Assembly: GCA_011009095.1 (NCBI GenBank)
Contig: VTPC01090546.1
Span: forward strand, 94,136-158,135
DNA: 64,000 bases
Direction: 5' to 3'
From: Ignelater luminosus
Taxonomy: Eukaryota; Arthropoda; Insecta; Coleoptera; Elateridae
The stretch's first letter is position 1; each line of letters opens with the position of its first letter. The translations under genes and the position numbers were made by a program. Under the pieces are notes generated by a model. That model saw only the letters and a program-made list of their open reading frames with translations. It was not told the origin of the DNA and made no database searches. Below are positions 22,241 through 35,640 of the stretch, piece after piece.

Positions 22241-25200
22241 GGATGTCCTTAATTGTAATTGGGACCTGCTCTTAGGAATCCTGACGCGTGGAGGTCCCAA
22301 AGAATAAAAGTAAATGGGAAGCAGATAACAATATCCAAAGACGAAAAAATAAAAGGGCAAACCGACAAAAAGAATACCTAAAAAAAGAACAACCGTAAGC
22401 GTCCACACAAAAAAATTTAATTTAAAGCAATTCGTATTTAATGACAAAAGAAGTAGCAAAATCTTACTAGTGTTGATGAGTGACCTTGAGATTAGCACGA
22501 TTCGGCGTAAACTGTTTATACGCCAAAAGCTAAAAGCACCAAAATCATAAAATCTTTGGTCTAATGACTGTAATCCGCCCAAAAAATAGCAATTATTTAC
22601 AAAATTAATATATCAGTATTAGACCAAGCTATCTTTCACGCACGACCAGCATTGAAGTTCTTCACACGACAAAGCGAAAAATGATAAGATTGTAAAAAAC
22701 CAAAATTACAACTTAATAAAGATTTATTGTAGAAAACTGAATTAAAACGGGTGCTTCAGATAAAAATTAAACTGTAACACCCTGGAAGAGTAAAACCCGA
22801 CGACAGTAGTCCATCCTCTTATCAGGGTATACGTGTCCGTCGCGTCGCGTGGCAAAAATGGTGTGCGTCCCGACACCTAGGGTACCTGCGTAACCAGAAA
22901 AGCTGGTCAGGGTGGAAAGAAGGAAAGAACGGAAATACGGAGAAATCACATCTAACCTCAGCAAATTTAAAAACAAATTGCAAGGATCAGTAAACATTGT
23001 CTACTCGTAATTAGCAACAAAAGTATCTTGTCACCTTCACACGAAGATCTCCCAGCAGCTTTTCGTTTTCTGCAAATTGGTTTGGAATGGGTAGGGACTA
23101 ATAATTTCAATAAATTGCCTTAAGGAAATTGAACTGGAGATTGATTTGATTTTATATTCGCTGTGATACTATCATTGATATTAGAATTTCATCAATACCT
23201 TACGACACAACCTTTCTTTTCTAATTGGATTAAATGTTTCCAACTTTAAAACTAGTTTGAGACAGTTTTCCTAATGGAAGTTCCAAAACTGGTCTAGCCT
23301 GTATCCTCCTTCTAACTCGTTTACGTTTCAGGCCTTCAAACTTCATTTCTTCAAAATCTCGATAAATTGATAGCTGGGATCAGTAGTCTTTAGAAGTATA
23401 AATTGATGAAACTGCACTTGAAGGTGGCAATGCTGTGCAAATAATGTAGAAACTGTAGAAAGTGTAAATGCAGAACCAGGTGCTGGGCTCAGCTGAGATA
23501 CTGATTTGGGGCTTGAATAAGTAGATATAGACATCATTAACTGTTTCTGGAATCTTGTTGACGGAAAACAGATCAGTTGATTCCAAATCCGATTTTAGGC
23601 CTTGAAACTTAAAAGACTATTTTACAAGACAACTTTTGAATAAACCTAGTTTGCAGTTTAAACCAGCCATGTCTGTAAGGACTTGATTTTCTTTCCTTTC
23701 TTGTTAATAATATTACAAGACTATTATTCTAAACCTCAAACATGGTTTAAACTTTAATTGGCTCAATGGGTTCCCTCCGCAAAGTTGCTAGACAAATGAG
23801 GACTACATCAAATTTCAACCCAACTGATCTCGCACCGCACAGTTTGTTCCTAGATATTTTTGGTTTGATGTCTTTGCGATATCTGTTTTGCTGTATAAAA
23901 AATACAAAAAGAAATTATGACGTAATCTCTTTTCCAGGTGACGTAAGCAAACTTGCATTACTTAATTGTGAAAGGTCGAGGTTTTGTCTATTAGCAGCTT
24001 CACGGACAAAGACCCTTGTATTGGGTTTTTCAGTTTCTGTGACGTTTCTTGAAATTCTTTTGGTACTTTTTTCAGTCATAATCTTCATATAGTGCGAATC
24101 ATGGGATAAAGGGGTTTTGTTGGGTTTGAATACAAGCCCACCATATTTCAGGCCGATTTTCATCTTTGAACACTTTGGTAATATTCTTCATAAAGTTTTT
24201 TTTATGATGAAACCTGTTCTACTGGTCCTTGCGTGCTAAAAGCTTTATCCTTCCTAATTATGAACTTGGGATGGTGAGCAAGGTATTCACGAAATCTGGC
24301 TTTAGGAGAACCGTTTTCATCCTTCTAAGTATCTTATAACTATGTTTTTCTGACAAACAAATTCTGGCACCACTTGTATGGGTTTTTTGTCACTGATTGT
24401 AAGTTGAAGCTTTGGGCCTCTTGCTATTTTAATGTCAGATTTATTTTTAATTTATTGTGTGATTCTGCAGATGATTTTTAACAATTATTGTTACTTGATT
24501 TCACTTGTTTCGCTTTTAATATGTTTTTGTATGAAACAGGATTTGTGGGTAGTATTTGATTTACATATATAGAACTTAAAACTGTTGAGAACGGAACGAC
24601 AAACAAGTTATTTCATATTATTTATGTTGATGTGATTATGAATATTTATATAATAGTACTAGCACGAGAAATGCGTTAATTATTTTCCTAATCATTCATC
24701 AAACTTACTCATGAACAAATATGAATCTGTCGTCTCTAGAATATCATCATAACAGCCGGAAATTACAAATCCAAATCCCCTAATGACAAAAGCGAATATA
24801 CTATAACACACACACACATAAGGCATCAACAATCTCTCTGCATAAAATTAATTTTGCTAGAACGATATAACTATTGTTACCGTTGTTAATTAAGTCTATT
24901 TTACCGTTAAAAATTGTACGGAATTAACCGCAACAATTGCGTGTTTTACCTCTAATAATTAAAGATACGCTACGGTAAACACATTTACTTTTTCAAAATT
25001 CAAAGAGATAAATTGAAAAAAAGGCAACCCCAAATCCTATATTTATTATCGGTTATATTTCAAAAAATATGCTACAATAAATCAAATGTGACAGTTCAAG
25101 TTGATTTATTACGTGCAACCTGTGTTGAGAGTCACGCATAAGGTTAACTTTTATTTATAAAACGAAACCATTCCGATAAATCTAATATATTTTTTCAATC

Positions 25201-27538
25201 ATTTAAACAAATACGTGCAGGAAATTGGTTTGTAGCTCGATTAAAATCAAACATCCCCCGTACAAATTTAGTTTAGACACAGATAGACATCAAGAATCAA
25301 TATTATTCAGTAATTAATAGGTTGGAATTTAGCCAGAGCTCCGATATATCTCCCCAAAATGCAGGACCGGTATATTATATCTCAGCTCCTGGGGGCCATA
25401 TCAGCATCACATGATGCCTAAGCTAATCACTATATGTGGCTCCCTTGGCAGCCCTGCACTAATGAACTTGATCAAGTTCCGCAGCTTTTGATATAAATAC
25501 TACCGTAGTTTCTCCAGGAGAGCACCTTTTTCTCTACGCCCTGCCGCTATAACTAACTGATAGCCTGAAATTTTTTTTATGTTGTTTTGGAAGATACGAG
25601 AAAAGAGAAAAGTCGTGGAAATCGAGACAGATGCAAAGGGAATTACAATACGAAAGAACACGTCGGGCCCAAAACAAATCTCACGGATTGCGGGGATGTA
25701 ATAAATTTGTTCAAGTTCGTCGAAAAACCTTTGATGTCTATGAGAAGCGTTCTGAAGTAAATTTAACTTTTACTCAAAATGTTTGTTTGTGTTGTTTTTT
25801 TTTGGTTAACCAAAATTGCGTGATTCTATATGTATATTTAGGTTTCTCAAACGTGTCTATTTTTATTTTTAAATCCAACAAAAGATTTAAAAAAATGTAA
25901 AAGACATAATTAAGTACTCTACAAGCAAAAATTTATTTTATGAAGACAATTACACTAATTGTTTGAATGGAAGGAAAAGCTTATACAAGTGTGATTTGTA
26001 CAATATTTTAAACAAAAAAAAAACTTAGTTATAATATGAAAATAGTATAATAATATAAATCATCATCACCATCATTTCTGCTTTCCGTTGTAAGCTGACC
26101 AATTCTCTCCAGATCTCCTTTTCTTCTTTATATCTAACTCTATATAAGAGAAATGTACTTTAGAATAAGTTTCCATAGAAATTTGCTTATATGTTTTTAT
26201 TATGAAAGTTGAAACAATGAAGTATGATGAAACTTCGTATTTACCTTATAATTACTTATTGTGTGAGGCATCCCTTTTAAGTAAAAAAGCTGTATTCGAT
26301 CTTGGTATGACGTAATGTCAATACAGTCTGATTAGCGTTTCTTGTTAATTTTTTAATTAGGAAAATTTTAAACGAATATTTTACCGTTTTCTTTAAATTA
26401 TTTTGCATTAAAGTTTAATCTCGTTATTTTCAGTATAAAATGACTAACTTTTACACCAAAAATTGTAATGAACTTACTGTATCATACAGAGATTTGAAAT
26501 GACTTCGTTTTCAATAAGAAGGTCAAATCAAACTTACAATCTTGTTATTCGCTACAGATATATCCTAGTACAAACATAACTTGCAATTAGACTAACCTTC
26601 ATCGGTTCATAAGCCGAGATGCCTTCGATTTTTCGGATTTGGTTTTTTAGGCCCATCAAGCTTTTTATGTTAGTTGGATCGTCTTTTTAAGGACAACCGG
26701 ATGTTTATAATTCAAAGGATTCTTTGAGTCATTAGAACCAAAAACTCAGTTTGACAATTGAAATTACAGACCTCACGGCTACACACAGTGATGAGACTTA
26801 ATAGCTTCACCCGGATAGATTGATTCCAGAACAGAACCGGAACGGCAGCATTTATTATTATTCATTTATTAATTTTTTAATTAAATTTGTAAATTAACTG
26901 TTAGGAAGAGTAAATAAACAATTATTTGACAGCAACTTTCTATAAATACTTAAGAAATCTGCCAAAACAACTCAAAAGAAATTGGCATAACAGACTTTTT
27001 TGAGCCTATTACAGACTTTCCAAATAAGATGCCTACTGGGTTCTTCGAAACAACTAAAACTTCTAGATCGATTGGTTTTTCCAGACCCGTTTTTCTTTCT
27101 TCTTGCACAGTGGTCGTACAATCTCATTTTTGCAGACAATAAGCAAATTCAGAAACTAAAAAAGAAACTAAAACCAGGCTTATCTATTTCAACATGAATA
27201 ATGTTATCACATCTGTGGAATGCGTTTTCACTATTCTGCCTCTTTTCCAAAGTAACGGTACTAAGTTCGATTTACGAATAATAACCAATTGCCTGACTGA
27301 TACAGGTTTTAAATTTAATTTTTATTTTGATCGTCGTTGGATAGATCCCATCCTTTTTAAAGCTGATGCACTAGGTTTTGTGCTTTCTGCCAATGCGGTA
27401 AATCATGTATCCTTAAATTGAAAGTATCTGGTTCTGGATTTGAAGTTTATGCTAACCTAAAAGTGTGCTCGCAGCCGCTCGAACATCGAAGATGGAAGCG
27501 GTTCACAGGTAAAACCATGAATTACGATACAAACTCAA
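22241..27538. other. No gene recognised, about 5.3 kb
   Basis: Short frames exist on both strands, but none is recognisable. GC-richer patches at 22765-22925 and 25335-25560 stand out; the second contains TATAAATA at about 25492. A (CA)n run lies at 24806-24818. Nothing else is supported. Confidence 0.45.
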
Positions 27539-27546
27539 TAAAGAAC

Positions 27547-29525
27547 CATGGTCGGCGCTAGGGTTTTGGCCACCCCTGGGCAAAATTTATTTGGTTACTC
27601 TAGATCACCTGCATGTCCTCCGAGTTACGCACTCCGTGTGTCGAGGTCAAGAAAAGTTCAAATAAATCATCCAGAAAGAGCTTATTAAATTTGTACCTTT
27701 CTTGTCTTTATTGATGCAAATGTATCAATAACGAAGTCGAAATCAGTCTTCGCAGCTTCTTCCCTTTCAATACTCAGCATAGCAAGATCGCATAATTGAT
27801 TTTGACCCATGTTGGCTCTCAGATAATTTAAAATTAATTTTAATTTGCTGAAAGGTCTCTCACAGCTAACAATGGATACAGCAATTGTTAACCTTACTTG
27901 GATCGCTATATGAAAATTTGGAAATACGCTCTCATCTCCATATTGCACAATAAATTGCAAAACTTCTTCGAGTCTTGATATTTTAATGCTGGCCCGGCTT
28001 GTAAGCAACATTCTGAAGTCCAAAACTTCTTCGTATAGTTGTTGACCATTAACATCGCAGTTGTAAAAATTTCCCGAATTTTCGTATTTTAGTTTTAAGA
28101 CGTCGCCGTCACTGCTGTGAGACAATCCTTCAACGTCAAGTAGAAACCCAAACTTCTCGTCCGTTTCATGCAAACGAGTGAAGCTATTAGCCATTTCCGT
28201 AGGAAGACGGTCAATTGTTCCTTTCATGACTCTTCAATTTCCTGTTTAGCTGCTAATCCGGCATCGTTCGACGTTTTACGAGTCATTCTTTTCTTTCGTC
28301 TTGGTCATTTTTCGGTTTCAATGTCCCAATCTTGACAGAGTCTAAATTCACCTTCTAGAGTTTGAGTTACCAAAGTTTCTCTTTCATCGTGAAAATGATC
28401 TAGTCAATCTGAGGCAACATCGTGGAAGTCCATGTTTGGATCTTGCAGTCTCTTTTGAACCCGTTCAATAGGAATGAGTACTTTATTCCAAAAACCCAGT
28501 CAGAAAATTGTGACTTAACATATGGTTGTATAACTGTCTGTCTAGCTTTACTGTTTGGTTCACTAGCCTCATATGTACCGTCCATCATGATCTGGAGAAC
28601 TTAAAGTATATCGTCAACGTATTTATTTGTGGGTTTCACAGCTTCTACCCTTGCACTCTGTCTTGTTATAAACTCCGACTTGAAGAACTGTTGGCACAGC
28701 GTTTTTGAGTTTTGCCCAGCGTTGAGTTGACGAAGAAAAAAATACGTAGAGAGCTTGAATCGTTCCAAAAAATGTTACCATTATTGCGTCCTGTTTGATT
28801 GCGTGTACACCAACCAAGTTGAGTGAATTGTTATCACAGTTCACAAACACTGCCAGATAGTTCTTCTCATTTATTCTTTCTTGAACACCACTTTTGTGTT
28901 CAGTCATCATAGCAGCGTTATCATAGCACTGTGACCGACAATTCTGCAAGTTTATTTTATCCTTCTCTAACTGGTTCAAGATGGTCTCAACTAAGTTCCT
29001 AGCATCTTTCGGGTTCGTCTGAATAAAACCAAAGAAATATTCTGTAATACGAACTGTTTTTTTTCAAAATCGACATTTCATTATCTTATTATTTCTGAAA
29101 TTTGCTCACCATGTCCCTGATCGGAAGTTGAATGGAACATAAAGCCAAAGTACTTAGCTTTATGAATTTTTACGCCAAAGTCAAAGACGGGTGCTACATA
29201 GCAAGTGGCACCACATGGCGCCCAGAACAATTTAGGGCACGTGCCCTGGCGCCAATGAGAAGGTTATACCTACTTAAAAGGAGAGAAAGATGCGCTTAAC
29301 AAATAAATTCAATGGTTATTGGTTGCTGGTAGTCAATTTCCATAAATTATTATACGTATAGCTTGTCTTTAGTGTACAGTTTTTTATAATTTTCATTTAT
29401 ATTTTTAATCAATGTAATATTATCTTATTATTAAAAATTTTTGCTGGTTTTGAATTTTGGCTGCCCCAAAAATTTGGCTGCCCTTGGGCGGCTGCCCGCT
29501 CTCCCTACCAGTTACGCTGACTCTG
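27547..29525 (-). mobile_element. hAT-B copy 1 (ZMYM1/TTF-type hAT), both ends visible
   Basis: A 1979-bp element whose left end reads CATGGTCGGCGCTAGGG. The right end on the other strand reads CAGAGTCAGCGTAACTGG, so the inverted repeats are short and diverged. The flanks TAAAGAAC (27539-27546) and TAAAAAAC (29526-29533) agree at seven of eight positions, as expected for a hAT target duplication. The minus-strand gene inside is partial, so the copy is internally deleted and old. Confidence 0.78.
27685..29180 (-). pseudogene. hAT-B transposase remnant
   Basis: The product resembles hAT transposases of the ZMYM1-like / TTF-zinc-finger group. From the 5' side I read a degraded block near 29170-29070, then QNCRSQCYDNAAMMTEHKSG (about 28940-28890), the VPCG-HSLNL block as VNCDNNSLNLVGVHA, and FFGTIQALYVFFSSSTQRW (to about 28720). 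The C-terminal part (28227-27685) holds the hAT dimerisation region with SCERPFSKLKLILNYLRA, where the catalytic Glu sits. Stops and shifts interrupt 28230-28620, and the N-terminal zinc finger is missing. A copy of the same family lies at 33.07-34.83 kb. Confidence 0.85.
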
Positions 29526-29533
29526 TAAAAAAC

Positions 29534-32500
29534 CTTACCTGTTACTTAAGAAAGTCAGAATCAATATGGGCGCCAGAATTCAAGTCAAGGTCATCGCATT
29601 CGCTGGTGTGGATTCGCACCAGAAAACACTCTTCAAATTCACCAACAGAGATTATGCTAACCTAGTCTTGGTACTTTTACTTAAACAAAGTCACAAGAGT
29701 ATACATAACTGACTTGCACTGCGATCGGGGTCAGTAATCATTCCAAGCCGTATTATACAGTGTGTATCTGTAGACTTAAGATGTACTCAAACTTTATACA
29801 GGTATTCTTTGATCCAAAATAAGAAAAATAATTTCTATAAACATATGTTTGCAACCTCTTCGATTACGAAATGTAAGATATTTAACAATTCTATCCAGGG
29901 CTTCAATTAAAAAGTATGATTAGAAGAAGTAATGAGAAACTCAAGAAAAAAAGAAATCCGCTAGACAACCGTAATATATTAACCTCCAAGCGGATAAAAA
30001 AATCACCATCCAAATCCGGAAGGACATCTATTCACAACCCTTCTAATCCAGAAATTCTAGAATATAACACCCCTAACGGAAAAAAATATAATAGAACAGT
30101 TAAATTTCCACTGCAGAAAATTAAACTTCAATATTTGAAATAAATATACCCAACGTTTCACCTGCCCTAGAAATTAAAAATTTGTGAAAGGAAATTTTAA
30201 TTTAAAGCAAGAGCAATGCAACCCTGCACTAATAACATAAATAACCCTTCCTTCCTAAGAACAAACTAAGGAAACACGGGAACATCCAAAAGCATAAGCA
30301 ACCAAATCTTATGTAACGGGCAAGAACAACAAATGACCGTTACAGGGAGTAAAGCTGATAACGTAACTACCGATTGCCTCATTAAGAATAATTCCTACTC
30401 CATTTTCGTGTTGACCCAAGCTGGAATCGGAGTTGTGTGTCCCTGAATGTGACACTTGCCGTTCCCTGGCCATCTTATTTCAATATTTGTTAGTTTAGTC
30501 TTGTCATCTCTTTGATAGAATCGGGTTGGTTTTTAATCTAAATTTTCCGCCCGAGGATTCTTCGCACATCTGATCTATTTAAGGAACGCCGAGAACTCGG
30601 GGCCATTATTATTGCATTTCCAAGCATGATGATTTTACTAGGAAGGATAATGGGGTGGTTTCTCGTTGCCTTCCCCATCGCAGTAACACAACCGATTCAA
30701 TCATTATGTGAGTGTCGCCTGTGGTTGTCTGGTGCTGAATCTTTAGAGAAGTCAATTTTCATTAGCTTCCGCCCAGTGATGGCAAAACTACTGCTCTTTG
30801 TCTTTTCGCTTCTATGCTATTCCTAAGAACCGGATTGTCACCTTCGCCATCTCTCCGCTGTACCGGAGCCTTCTTCCTTCACCTTCGCTGCTGTTGCGAT
30901 CTTCGCCCGTAACCCTGGGCAAGGGTAAAGCGTTATACTCTGCAATACTGGGTCCTTAGCAGAATTTAGTTACTGACCATAGTCGGGCCCATCCCCACGA
31001 CGTGGACGCGCCTGCTAAGATTTACCTAAGTGGGTTCAGAGAAGAGGTCTCTTTTACCCCTGTTTGTTACCAAGAGCAAACGTGAGAAATTAAGAAAATG
31101 AATAGGAGTGATCAACATCAGATTTTACAAGAAAATTGTAGTTTAGTGTCTTGAGGTTGTTAAACAGATTAAAATTGATTTAATTGATCGTTTTTAACAA
31201 CAATGGATGCTTTTGATTAAGGAACGATTTAATTTCAACTGCAAAATGAGCAAAATAAACAATGAAATGGGAGCATTTAATGCAAAAAACGAGCGATAAA
31301 ACTTCATTTCATTTATTGCATATTGTAGAGGAACATGCCCACAAACTTTAAAGAATGTAGTTACCAGTAGTAAACAGTAGGGGCCAGATACATAAGTGAA
31401 GCAACATTGGTGTCATTTTTTCAAAGTTGTCTAAAATGTCCCGAAATGCAATTCCAAAAAGACTGTGCCTTAGAGTAGTAACAGATTTTGCTTCCTTATC
31501 TAAAGGAATCTTTTTTACGTGCTTTTGAGCCAAAATAAAAAGCTTGTAGATTTTATATGAAAACATCTGGCAATGAAAAGCATAACCACAACGAACTACG
31601 TTTCGTTACTGTTTTCAGACTTTCGCAGCCATTTTGACCATGTTCCCGAAGAGTTATCAAAAAACGAAGATACGTCTTTAGTTTTTGATGTAGAATCAAA
31701 ATCTGAAGTCAAAATTTCAGAATTTGACAAAAAATGCGGACATACAGACATGCTGACATACAGACAGACAGACTTCCCAAATTCCGTAACGACTTCTTCG
31801 GAGTTTGTTGAAAATAAGATCGGGTGACCGATTACGTCCCACGATTTTCTCAAACCGATTGATCCTGCTGACTCAGTCAAGCTTTCCTACCTGAATAAGC
31901 ATTTCAAATTCTTTTAAGACTGTGAACGAACATTTTGGATATTAAAGCAGTGCTTCCTTGGACCAGAAATATCTAACATACTCTGCAGAACAAGAACAGT
32001 TGATTCAATGAGCAAGATATATATTTAGCTTGAGTGCGAGCCTCAGAGCTAGTTCATGCCATATGGTTTTGAACTTTAACTTCTACTAATTCCGCAGTCA
32101 CCTGTGGTAGTAGAGGATACACAATACACTAACATAATATTACATTTATTATTAAAGCGCCTAACATTACTATTCATTGGCAGCTAGTCCAACTGTCGAT
32201 GCAGTTTCATCGTTTCTGTAGATTCTGCTTCGACTGAAAACAAAGTCTTTTAGATTTCACCAGGATTTATGCAAAAGATTAGTTTTATTTATTTTATGCT
32301 TTTTTGTAATATGCAAGAAATGGCGGGGTAAAGTAACGCCTTTAGGCAAAGTAAAACATTAATGGCTGAGTTAACTTAAGAAGTATCATTTGCGGAAGAC
32401 CTAGAAGTGAGATAAGGATCACCAACAAAACCTAAAAGTTCTAATAGAAGAATCAATCAGAATGCTGTCAGTGTTAGCAGGTACATAAAAATTTGAAACA

Positions 32501-32795
32501 TGACGATAAGAACTTTTATACACAAAAACCGAAAATCAAAGACTTCAGTTGAGCAGAACACCTATGGAGATTAAATAAAGAAAGATTGCACAAAAGGATG
32601 TCATAGAATGAAAGTATAAAGGCAAAATGAAAAAAACTGCCTTAAAAATAAGCAGCACAAAGTCAGAGCCACTGGAAGAAAATGATTCCTAATTAAATGC
32701 AGAAGTTACCCTTAACACTGAGTAGGCGATACAAGAAAATCGATTAAGTATGTAGTATATAAGTAGATTATAATGAGAAAGAGAAAGCTGTATAT
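29534..32795. other. No gene recognised; GC-rich block and possible LINE ORF1 traces
   Basis: A plus-strand lysine-rich frame at 29916-30143, followed in another frame by MTVTGSKADNVTTDC near 30335-30380, could be a decayed LINE ORF1, but this is weak. From about 30410 to 31080 the sequence is clearly GC-richer and has no recognisable product. A short TGACATACAGACAGACAGAC run lies near 31750. The rest is plain AT-rich DNA. Confidence 0.4.
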
Positions 32796-34842
32796 CAGTA
32801 ACGTAACGTTGGTTTTCGCCGCCCGGGACGAACCCAAAATTTTCCGCTCTCTCTATTTTCACGTTTAAGTAAGAAAGTTAGTAAAAATCTGAGTCATTCA
32901 AAATAAAGCATCTTTATTAAATTAAAAATTTACTACGCGTGTTTTTTTCAATGTAAGCTCTCTAATGCAACAGTCAAAGTCAATATGTATCTCTTGTTCG
33001 ATTGCCAAGATAGCTAAATTTGTTAGTCTCAACGTGGACATAGTAGATCTTAAATAATTTTTAATTAACTTACTTTAGAAAAGCTTCTCTCACAACTGGC
33101 ATTACTAATGGCAACTGTGAGAAATATTTTCAGCATTATAACAATGTTCGGTATTTCTCCTTCAAGTTTGGACCCAAAAATAAATTTTAATAAGCCCAGC
33201 GGGCCGGACTCAAAAAGTTCTTTTTTATAGTCTGCTGCATCTGCAAAAGCCCGTAAACGCACGCGCTCAAGTTGGAACTCCTCTTTGTCAATATCTTGAG
33301 GAGCTCGGTCGAGGTTGTATTCGTCATCGACGCAGGCCTTAGGAAGGCATATTTTTCTGCTAAATTCTGAAGCTGTTGAACCTTATTCGAATTTCAGTAG
33401 ATATTGAATCTAATGAAGAAAACATTGTTCGTCTTAAATCGTGTTCGTACGATAGTCCAACATCTCTACTTCCGTCGCCAAAGATTTGGCTCCTTCTAAT
33501 TCGTCTTCGAGGTTCAATACAAATGCCAACTTCTTCACACAAACCTTTAGCGTAATTTAAAGCCTCATCTACGAACTGCTGTCGTTTCTCTTTTAATACC
33601 GCCTGTAAAGCGCTTATTTTGTGAGCACACTGATGTATGTTAAGTTCCTCCGTTTGCAAATAATTTTGGGTATCATTAACTACAAACAGCACCGGTTGCC
33701 AGAGGCCCAAGAAACATAAAAACGAAAATGATTGCATCGTGACTAACAACATCCCTGCGTCCAATCGTGTGTTTAAGTTTTCTTCCATTTTAGTTACCTC
33801 TTCTAGTACTGTTAAAATTTTCCTTTAATGATTTCGTATCACTTTTACTGCATCGCCTCTTGCACTCCAACGTGTGTCCTGAACCCTCTTCAAACTATTG
33901 CCTGTAGCAGCAAGAAGAACCTCCCATCGGTGTCGGAACACAGAAAAAAGACATAGCAACATTCCAATGTGCCGAAGAAGGTCACTGAATTAACCTCGAC
34001 CGAAGCCGCATGTAAGCAAACTAGGTTCAGTGAGTGGTTTGAGCAGGGCACAAATTCGGCATTAGAATTGATATTCTTTATTCCTGTATGTCTTCCAGAC
34101 ATTGTAGCAGCGTTATCATAAGCTTGCCCTCTACAAGTTTTGAATATCAGGTGACATATAAGTAAGTGAAATTTTTATGGCCCATTTTTATTCTTACTAA
34201 GTGCTCTCTGAGATCAGAATCGTACTTTGCCAGTAGATGCACCAATTCTAAAAAGTTGCCTCTGTTGGCCCTTGTGTCATCTTCTCTTTGGCCACGTAAC
34301 GCTAAACTTGGTTTTGCCAGGAATTTTATTATATCAAACATTCCGGTTGGAATTTCATGCCATTTTTTAGTTTTGCTTTCCACGACTTCTTGCTCTTTTT
34401 TAACAATAGTTTGTCTTTTTCGAAGTTTTGTTTCTAACTCCTTCCATTTGCAAAAATTTTGATTATGTAGAGCACTTGATTTATGGTTAGAGACTTTGGG
34501 ATTCAATTTCCACCAAGTATTAAATCCGTGGGATGAGTAAAACTTCGACGCATTTGGTGAGTATGCGTTCTCAAACAAACGACAACAGAAGCAAAACAAT
34601 GATGCCCAAGTGCGCAATACCGAGCATGATATCGTTGGCTCTTTAGTGAAGTCTGTATTAATGTGTATCAACAGCAATCGTATGTTGGAATCTATATTTT
34701 CAGGCCACTTTCCAATATCGTTGCCGTCAAAGTCAATTTCAGCGATCGCAGCAGAAGCATGTGAAGCTGACAAATTCGTACTGCCAATTACAGGTCGCAG
34801 CAAATCATCTGTATCGGGTACTTGCACTACTTCAGCTTCTTC
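32796..34842 (-). mobile_element. hAT-B copy 2, cut at its 5' side
   Basis: The left terminus reads CAGTAACGTAACGTTGGTTT and resembles the hAT-B copy 1 ends. The transposase runs on the minus strand toward it. On the other side the element stops abruptly at about 34843-34848, where an internal piece of hAT-A begins in the opposite orientation, so the right end and target duplication are lost. Confidence 0.72.
33065..34827 (-). pseudogene. hAT-B transposase with TTF-type zinc finger (broken)
   Basis: The N-terminal piece (34827-34147) holds a TTF/DUF4371-type region: a hydrophobic Cys-rich stretch (FCFCCRLFENAY), GFNTWWKLNPKVSNHKSSALH, and a basic coiled segment. The middle piece (34102-33890) reads VPCSNHSLNLVCLHAASVE and FFGTLECCYVFF, the block before the catalytic core. 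Piece 33788-33360 covers the region between, and 33262-33065 ends in NASCERSFSKVS, the start of the dimerisation region. Several frames are needed, so it is not functional. It keeps the N-terminal finger that copy 1 has lost. Confidence 0.83.
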
Positions 34843-34847
34843 TTGGT

Positions 34848-35570
34848 CTCACGGATTAAACCGAGTAGCAGAAACTGTGAGGTCTGAATTTCCTCTAGTT
34901 AACGAGTTAATTAAAAATGGCAAAAAGTGTTTTTTTAAAGCGCCATTGAGGGTACAACGATTTAAAGAAAAACTGCCTAATATTCCGCTTCCACGCCAAA
35001 CGGTCATTACTAGATGGGCAACTTGGTTGGATGCGGCTGTGTATTACGCAGTTAACTTCACCAGCTTCAAAAAAATTTTGTTAGAATTTTCGAAATATGT
35101 ATCTGAATCTGTTAAAGACTGCTAAAATATTTTAAAAAATTCGGAATTACAACAAAACCTTGCATTCATCAAAGCAAATTACGAGTTCATCAGTGAAACT
35201 ATCACCAAACTTGAAACACGAAGAAGTGAGCTAACAGAAGCAATTCAGATTGTACAAGAGTTTAAAATAAAATTGGGAAAAGTGCGTGGTGATGTAGGAA
35301 AAACAATATTTGCCAAATTTGAGAACGTGGTGGCTGAAAACGAAGGTTTAGCAAGATTAAAGACCATTGCAAGTATTTTATCAGGCGAAATAGTCAATAA
35401 CTTCGACTTGGAACCATCGTTACTTGCAAAATTTAAATATGCACCGATTACTAGTGTTGACATTGAAAGACTGTTTTCTCTTTACAAAAACACTTTGACT
35501 GATAAAAGAAGAAATTTCCTTATGGAGAATTTAGAAAAGTGCATAATAATTAAGCATTTTAGAGTTTAAA
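34848..35570 (+). pseudogene. hAT-A copy 2, internal transposase fragment
   Basis: Both ends of the element are missing. The similarity starts at HGLNRVAETVRSEFPLVNEL and runs through the ADIERLF-type region (here VDIERLFSLYKNTLTD) to the end of the protein near 35567, closely matching copies 1 and 3. One stop lies at 35123-35125 (the TAA after KDC). The left junction is fused to hAT-B copy 2; the right one is followed by unrelated sequence. Confidence 0.9.
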
Positions 35571-35640
35571 GTCGACGTTGTTTGTTATTGAAATTAGTTC
35601 GCATATTTTTCGGGGCTTCTCTGAGGTTGATCGCGCTGTA

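Noticed and set aside
22767-22997. Minus-strand frame in a GC-richer patch
   Set aside because: No recognisable motif; the open frame follows from base composition.
23915-24163. Minus-strand frame of 82 codons
   Set aside because: I could not match it to any family, and the frame on the other strand is equally open.
24806-24818. (CA)n run as a notable repeat
   Set aside because: Only about six units; an ordinary microsatellite.
31740-31780. ACAG repeats near 31750 as a structured array
   Set aside because: Just a few units, consistent with a simple microsatellite within a repeat.
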